Both the position numbers and the translations under genes were made by a program. The notes beneath the pieces are model-generated. The model worked only from the letters and a program-made list of their open reading frames with translations, ran no database searches and was not told where the DNA came from. From assembly GCA_014773175.1 (NCBI GenBank), contig VXCM01002504.1, forward strand, positions 1-64,000: 64,000 bases of DNA, in the 5' to 3' direction. Position 1 is the first letter of the stretch. Every line of letters starts with the position of its first letter. Of this stretch, positions 58,974-64,000 are shown piece after piece. Source of the DNA: Lucifuga dentata. Lineage: Eukaryota; Chordata; Actinopteri; Ophidiiformes; Bythitidae.

Positions 58974-61900
58974 GTGTGTGTCCTCTCTGCAGGCAGCTGA
59001 GCTTCGTGCAGCAGCGCTGCGATGCCGAGGCGGAGGGAGACGGCGTTGCCGCTCTGACCTCAGAGGAACGGTCGCGCTGGGCGAAGGTGAGCAGCAAAAA
59101 AAAAAAAAAANAAAAAAAAAAAAAAAACAGAAATTAGGTCAAACAGGAAATAGAACATGTTTCATTAGATCAGAGCGCACCTGAGGATTAATGATGTCAC
59201 TTCCTGTGTCTGCAGGTGCGAGAGCATCTGATCAGCATCGACCCGCACAACAAGACGATCCTGGAGACGATTCAGAGCAGCCTGTTCACCGTCTGTCTGG
59301 ACGCCGCCAAGCCGTACTCCACGCCGCACAACTACACCAACGTACGGCCGCTCCGCTCCTCTAAAGGAGCACGCCGCTGGTTTTGTATGTTTGAGCCCCG
59401 TACATACATCCTGCATACATGTTACGTTACAAACATACGACTGGATGGCGTTGGTTTCAGTTCTTTGTTATTAAATCATCTTCAGAGATGTGAAACGTGC
59501 TGAGATTAATAATCATTAAAAAAAAAAAAGATTAATAATCACAACTTTCCTTTGNTGAAACGTGCTGAGATTAATAATCATTAAAAAAAAAAAAGATTAA
59601 TAATCACAACTTTCCTTTGTCAAAGTGATTTAACTGATCAAACACGGAGCTACATGTGAGAAAACACACGTCTCCGCCATGGAATATTCAGTAGCTCCAG
59701 GAGAAGTCGGCTTTTACTGAAAATGACCGTGGCGTCTGTTTTCAGACGTACGTATCAGCAATTCTGAGTGATTTTGTAAAAATTAGATGATTTAGAAAAA
59801 TAAACACGGTTTTATGCTTTGGAAAATAGGTGTCAGGAACATTACATGTATGTGGTATTTATAGGGCTCAAACATGCAAAACCACCAGTATGGTCCTTTA
59901 AGACTGCAGTATTTACCGTGCAAATAACAGTCTGGTAATTATGTGTCTGACTGACCTTTGAACTCTGCAGATGGCCCTGCAGGCTCTGACGGGCGACCCG
60001 ACCGTTCGCTGGGGAGACAAATCCTACAACTCCATCAGCTTCTCCGACGGAACCTTCGGATCCAACTGTGACGTGCGTGTGTGCATGTGTGTGTGCGTGT
60101 GTTTGTGTGTGCATGTGTGTGTGTGTGTGCGTGCGTGTGTGGTGAATGAAACAGGATGTGTGACCCTGTTTTTTTTGTGACGATGCTAATAATGGAACAG
60201 GAAGTTGTTTTTTTTTAAAAATGGAACAGGAAGTGATCGTCTGTTAAAGTTACTTCATAATAAACTTTTCATACATTTCTGCTCTGTAACGTTAAAACTC
60301 AGATCGACCTCGACACGTCTGAGATAAACAACGTTTCATAAAGCCGTTGATGCTTTTTCTTTGTTTATATTTAGCATCATTGTTTATGTTTAGCATCATT
60401 GTTTATATTTAGCATCATTATTTATGTTTAGCATCATTATTTATATTTAGCATCATTATTTATGTTTAGCATCATTATTTATATTTAGCTTCATTATTTA
60501 TATTTAGCATCATTATTTATGTTTAGCATCATTATTTATATTTAGCATCATTATTTATGTTTAGCATCATTGTTTATATTTAGCATCATTATTTATGTTT
60601 AGCATCATTGTTTATGTTTAGCATCATTGTTTATGTTTAGCATCATTATTTATGTTTAGCAGCATTATTTATGTTTAGCATCATTGTTTATATTTAGCAT
60701 CATTATTTATGTTTAGCATCATTATTTATATTTAGCATCATTATCTTGCTGCTGTTTTATATTTTATATCTGTATGAAATATGAGCACAAAGAGTCAAAA
60801 ACCAAAGTCATGTTTAAAGTCTGAAGAACATCATTCTTAGGGGTATTATGCATTGGTTGTTTTGCAGCATGCGCCATATGACGTGTTGATTGTTTTGCAG
60901 CATGCGCTGTATGACGTGTTGATTGGTTGTTTTGCAGCATGCGCCGTATGACGTGTGCATTGGTTGTTTTGCAGCATGCGCCATATGACGTGTTGATTGT
61001 TTTGCAGCATGCGCTGTATGACGTGTTGATTGGTTGTTTTGCAGCATGCGCCGTATGACGTGTTCATTGGTTGTTTTGCAGCATGCGCCATATGACGTGT
61101 TGATTGTTTTGCAGCATGCGCTGTATGACGTGTTGATTGGTTGTTTTGCAGCATGCGCCGTATGACGTGTTCATTGGTTGTTTTGCAGCATGCGCCATAT
61201 GACGTGTTGATTGTTTTGCAGCATGCGCTGTATGACGTGTTGATTGGTTGTTTTGCAGCATGCGCCGTATGACGTGTTCATTGGTTGTTTTGCAGCATGC
61301 GCCATATGACGTGTTGATTGTTTTGCAGCATGCGCTGTATGACGTGTTGATTGGTTGTTTTGCAGCATGCGCCGTATGACGTGTTCATTGGTTGTTTTGC
61401 AGCATGCGCCATATGACGTGTTGATTGTTTTGCAGCATGCGCTGTATGACGTGTTGATTGGTTGTTTTGCAGCATGCGCCGTATGACGTGTTCATTGGTT
61501 GTTTTGCAGCATGCGCCATATGACGTGTTGATTGTTTTGCAGCATGCGCTGTATGACGTGTTGATTGGTTGTTTTGCAGCATGCGCCGTATGACGTGTTC
61601 ATTGGTTGTTTTGCAGCATGCACCATATGACGTGTTGATTGTTTTGCAGCATGCTCCGTATGACGTGTTGATTGGTTGTTTTGCAGCATGCACCATATGA
61701 CGTGTTGATTGTTTTGCAGCATGCACCGTATGACATGTTGATTGTTTTGCAGCATGCACCATATGACGCCATGGTTCTGGTGTGTCTGTGTCATTATGTG
61801 GATCAGCANTTGTTTTGCAGCATGCACCATATGACGCCATGGTTCTGGTGTGTCTGTGTCATTATGTGGATCAGCAGCTCAGAGCCTCAGACGGCAAATG

Positions 61901-64000
61901 GAAGGTAAACTTCCTGTTACACAGAAACCCATACTTCCTCCATCAGCTTTTATTTTTATTATCAGTTAAATTAAAGTTGACCTTGTGACCTTTTTGGCGT
62001 TGTCAGGGCTTGGACGCCGTCCGGCCGATGCCATTTCCTGAGGAGCTGGTGTTCACTGTGGACGAAAAAGTTCGGAACGACATCAGCCACGCCAAGCAGC
62101 AATACCTGGAGACGGTGAGCCGATATTAAACATCAAATGCCGAGGGAAATGATGTAACCATGGCAACAGCTGCATCTGTTCTGTTTTAACAGACGCAGGA
62201 CCTGCAGGTGGTTTGTTACGCCTTCAGCGGCTTCGGAAAAGCAGCAATCAAACAGAGGAAGCTGCATCCTGACACCTTCGTTCAGATGGCACTGCAGCTA
62301 GCTTACTACAGGATGCACGGAAGGTATGGGACTCTTCCTCATCAGGTGTGTTCATCAGATGTGGGCGGAGCAGGGAGAGATGGCTCAAACATGCTAAATC
62401 AGCAGTATGGTCCTTTAAAATCCAGCCATTATTTTTCCACAATACTTGTCAAGAACTGAAGTGTTGGACGTGAAAACTTTGAGCAGGTGGAGGTGAAACG
62501 TCAGCGTGTTTTTAACAGACGTCATGCCAGACAAACACGGCTGCAGCATGGTGACATGTCAGCGTGTTTTTAACAGACGTCATGCCAGACGGACACGGCT
62601 GCAGCATGGTGACGTCAGCGTGTTTTTAACAGACGTCACGTCAGACGGACACGGCTGCAGCACGGATAAAACAGACATCAGAAATAAATAACCACGTATC
62701 TTCTCTCAGGCTGGGAAGCTGTTACGAGACGGCGATGACTCGCATGTTTTACCACGGCAGGACGGAGACCATGAGGCCGTGCACGCAGGAGGCGGCGGCC
62801 TGGTGTCACGCCATGCAGGATGCCACGAGCAGCGTGAGTTTATCTGAGAGACGCACAGCCATGTCAGAACATGTTTGTTTATCTGGGAGAATGATGAATT
62901 CATACGGTTCCTCTCAGGCTGATGCCCGGAGGAACGCCATGATGCTCGCCTTCAGCAAACACAACAAACTGATGGCGGAAGCTCAGGACGGACACGGTGA
63001 GGACGTCTCACAGGACGTGTTTCAGCTTCAGATTCCTGTCTCTGCCTTCAGTTTGAATGTTTCCTCACGTCTCTGCAGGCTTTGACAGACATCTTCTCGG
63101 GCTTTACCTCATCGCCAAAGAGGAGGGACGGCCCGTTCCAGACCTCTTCACCGATCCGCTCTATGCTAAGAGGTACCAACGCTGCTCCTTTAAATTACAT
63201 CCCATCAAATCACCATGGCAACGTTTCCATGTCTACCGTTGTGTTTTTCTGCTTTAATAACCACAGAAATCCATTTTTCTGCCGTCATGTGAATCCAGTA
63301 TAACTGATGCCTCATTATTGACCCTTAGATTGACCCTTAGACTGACCTTAGATTGACCCTGGGTGCTGTGGGAGTGTGGGTGGGGTCTGTGGGTTTGCTG
63401 AGTGGGCTGTGTTTTTCTGCAGCGGCGGCGGTGGAAACTTTGTGCTGTCCAGCAGCCTGGTGGGCTACACTAAGGTCCTGGGGGTCGTAGCTCCCATGGT
63501 GTACCAGGGCTACGGCTTCTTCTACTGCATCAGAGACGACAGGTGAGCGTCGACACGCCGTCACAGCGCCGTTACAACACGCTGTCACAACACGCCGTCA
63601 TAGCACAGCTATTATAGCCATTATAACACATGCTGTGCTGAGTAGGGCTCCTTAAAGGACCATGCCAGTGATTTTGCACATTTGAGCCCAACAGATACTA
63701 CCCGCATACACATTACTGAAAACCATTTTCCAAAACTAAAGCCATGTTTTATTTTCCTGTCATTTTGCTGCGCTCCCTAATGTTTAAAAATCAGACGTTC
63801 AGGTGATACATACACCTTCAAATTCAGTGTTTCACCTGCTGACAGGAATGTTTGAACGTACGCTGCAGGCTGAGTTAAATGTGAACTCGTCCCGGATTTA
63901 AATCTGGTTTTCCTGCAGGATAGTGGCATCCGTCTCGGCGTGGAAATCGTACCGTCAGACTGACGCCGAGACGCTGTTTCACGTCCTGAGTCGCTGCCTG
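55393..64000 (+). CDS. crot: CROT, peroxisomal carnitine O-octanoyltransferase (lacks last ~12 codons)
   Basis: CROT moves medium-chain acyl groups from CoA to carnitine so that products of peroxisomal beta-oxidation can leave for mitochondria. Exons: 55393-55507, 55748-55872, 56382-56563, 58084-58208, 58281-58389, 58993-59086, 59216-59341, 59971-60072, 61821-61904 (or 61753, see the duplication entry), 62007-62114, 62193-62323, 62710-62833, 62918-62996, 63079-63172, 63423-63542, 63919-64000. They sum to 1800 nt, 600 of about 612 residues. Every junction is phase-consistent, and the protein aligns with human throughout ([55 protein letters not shown]). The catalytic histidine is residue 327, as in human, and is the first codon of the 61821 exon (DHAPYDAM). 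The human S-T-S motif in NFVLSTSLVG reads S-S-S here. The C-terminal peroxisomal signal lies beyond the edge. Confidence 0.98.
55951..56364. mobile_element. MITE copy 17
   Basis: TTAAAGGAGCATACCGGCGA to GTCTGGTGTGGTCCTTTAA in CROT intron 2. Ends 17 bp before the exon at 56382, so its right arm occupies the place of the normal branch-point region. Confidence 0.8.
56587..57160. repeat. Dispersed repeat shared with 38050-38480, with (CA)n and a single N
   Basis: Matches the CEP290 intron-41 copy in several ordered blocks. An (AC)n run at 56957-57028 has N at 57015. Confidence 0.6.
57431..57722. repeat. 30-bp tandem repeat, about 9-10 copies
   Basis: Unit TAGCATAGTAGCATCTATTA plus GCTATAGTTT, with a few TATAATCTA variants. 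Located in CROT intron 3. Confidence 0.95.
58408..58436. repeat. (CA)n microsatellite after CROT exon at 58389
   Basis: CTCTCTCTCACACACA run starting about 12 bp after the donor. Confidence 0.85.
58785..58890. repeat. Short degenerate tandem repeat (CTTAAAGTCACTAAAAGTTC)
   Basis: Five or so degenerate copies of about 22 bp in CROT intron 5. Confidence 0.7.
58938..58982. repeat. (TG)n before the CROT exon at 58993
   Basis: TG units with one CG step run up to CCTCTCTGCAG, the acceptor of the exon. Confidence 0.9.
59092..59127. repeat. Poly-A with single N
   Basis: N at 59111 within an A-run 8 bp after a CROT donor. Confidence 0.85.
59361..59901. mobile_element. MITE copy 18 (near full length, with single-N duplication)
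   Basis: CTAAAGGAGCACGCCGCTGG to CCACCAGTATGGTCCTTTAA. Begins 19 bp after the donor at 59341. 64-bp copies 59491-59554 and 59556-59619 flank N at 59555. Confidence 0.8.
60073..60142. repeat. GTGTGC-rich repeat starting at a CROT donor
   Basis: The donor GAC|GTGCGTGTGTG after the exon ending at 60072 is itself the first part of the GT/GCGT repeat. Confidence 0.85.
60362..60745. repeat. 18-bp tandem repeat TTTATRTTTAGCATCATT, about 21 copies
   Basis: The units differ mainly at TATG/TATA and ATTA/ATTG. Lies in the same CROT intron as the acceptor-derived array. Confidence 0.95.
60850..61752 (+). repeat. Tandem array of CROT splice-acceptor/exon-start units, 25 copies
   Basis: Each unit carries TTGTTTTGCAG followed by CATGCRCCRTATGACG, i.e. 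a pyrimidine tract, an AG acceptor and the first 16 nt of the CROT exon that starts with the catalytic histidine. Twenty-five units precede the real acceptor. Subunits are 33 or 36-37 bp, and three form a higher-order repeat of 107 bp, seen at least five times (about 60960-61600). The units nearest the gene (from 61617) carry CACC like the true exon; those further upstream carry CGCC or CGCTG. Minus-strand open frames ([16 protein letters not shown]) are repeat translation. Confidence 0.95.
61742..61876 (+). repeat. Single-N duplication across the acceptor of the CROT His exon
   Basis: 67-bp copies 61742-61808 and 61810-61876 flank N at 61809. Each includes the acceptor and the first 56 nt of the exon. 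One copy should be removed; the complete exon is 61821-61904. Confidence 0.9.
62380..62418. mobile_element. MITE copy 19 (right-end stub)
   Basis: GGCTCAAACATGCTAAATCA and GCAGTATGGTCCTTTAA only; about 38 bp remain. Confidence 0.6.
62495..62665. repeat. ~58-bp tandem repeat, three copies
   Basis: Units contain GTCAGCGTGTTTTTAACAGA, then CGTCATGCCAGACRGACACG and GCTGCAGCATGG. The TTTTTAACAGACG part resembles the acceptor of the exon at 62193 (TGTTTTAACAG|ACGCAGG). Lies between CROT exons 62323 and 62710. Confidence 0.85.
63652..63860. mobile_element. MITE copy 20 (left part)
   Basis: TTAAAGGACCATGCCAGTGA followed by the family's left arm and the adjacent TTCAGGTGATACATACACCTT segment; the right part is absent. 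Lies in the last CROT intron seen. Confidence 0.7.

Noticed and set aside
60850..61752. CRISPR array
   Set aside because: There are no unique spacers between repeats; the units are contiguous and derive from a eukaryotic splice site, in a fish genome.
60814..61840. Minus-strand frames reading [16 protein letters not shown] and similar
   Set aside because: Reverse reading of the CROT acceptor-derived array, in register with its 107-bp period.

Overview
The window is vertebrate genomic DNA, almost certainly from a teleost fish. It has short to medium introns with GT-AG borders, many TG/CA microsatellites, minisatellites, LINE-2-type remnants, and about 20 copies of one palindromic-ended MITE. 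I cannot name the species. All four genes were recognised by comparing translated exons with remembered human proteins.

Layout. (1) About 1-10900, minus strand: the 5' part of TMTC3 (five coding exons, 265 residues), running off the left edge. (2) About 10900-12282: a head-to-head promoter region. (3) 12283-47674, plus strand: a complete CEP290 of 52 coding exons. With one obvious assembly duplication removed, the exons sum to 7290 nt, i.e. 2429 residues and a stop, with every phase consistent. (4) 47675-48661: a tail-to-tail intergenic region. (5) 48662-53357, minus strand: a complete RLIG1 (C12orf29) RNA ligase, 7 coding exons and 325 residues, the human length. (6) 53358-55392: a head-to-head promoter region with a perfect NRF1 palindrome. 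(7) 55393-64000, plus strand: CROT, 16 coding exons and 600 residues, lacking only the extreme C-terminus beyond the right edge. RLIG1-CEP290-TMTC3 is also the human 12q21 order. CROT next to RLIG1 is not the human arrangement.

The genes do not form one pathway: ER O-mannosylation (TMTC3), ciliary transition zone (CEP290), RNA repair (RLIG1) and peroxisomal fatty-acid handling (CROT). The most unusual content is non-standard. There is a 233-codon acidic open frame in a CEP290 intron with splice sites and phases of a cassette exon. There is a 25-copy tandem array of the CROT exon-10 splice acceptor plus its catalytic-histidine codon. Tandem arrays sit directly against splice sites in five introns. 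One TMTC3 donor reads GG instead of GT. A zero-spacer 74-bp palindrome lies inside a Tc1-like element nested in a MITE.

Assembly caution: fourteen or so isolated single N bases lie in homopolymers or microsatellites, or between two near-identical direct copies of about 60-95 bp. The latter look like unmerged contig overlaps. Four of them touch coding exons and would break automatic gene models.
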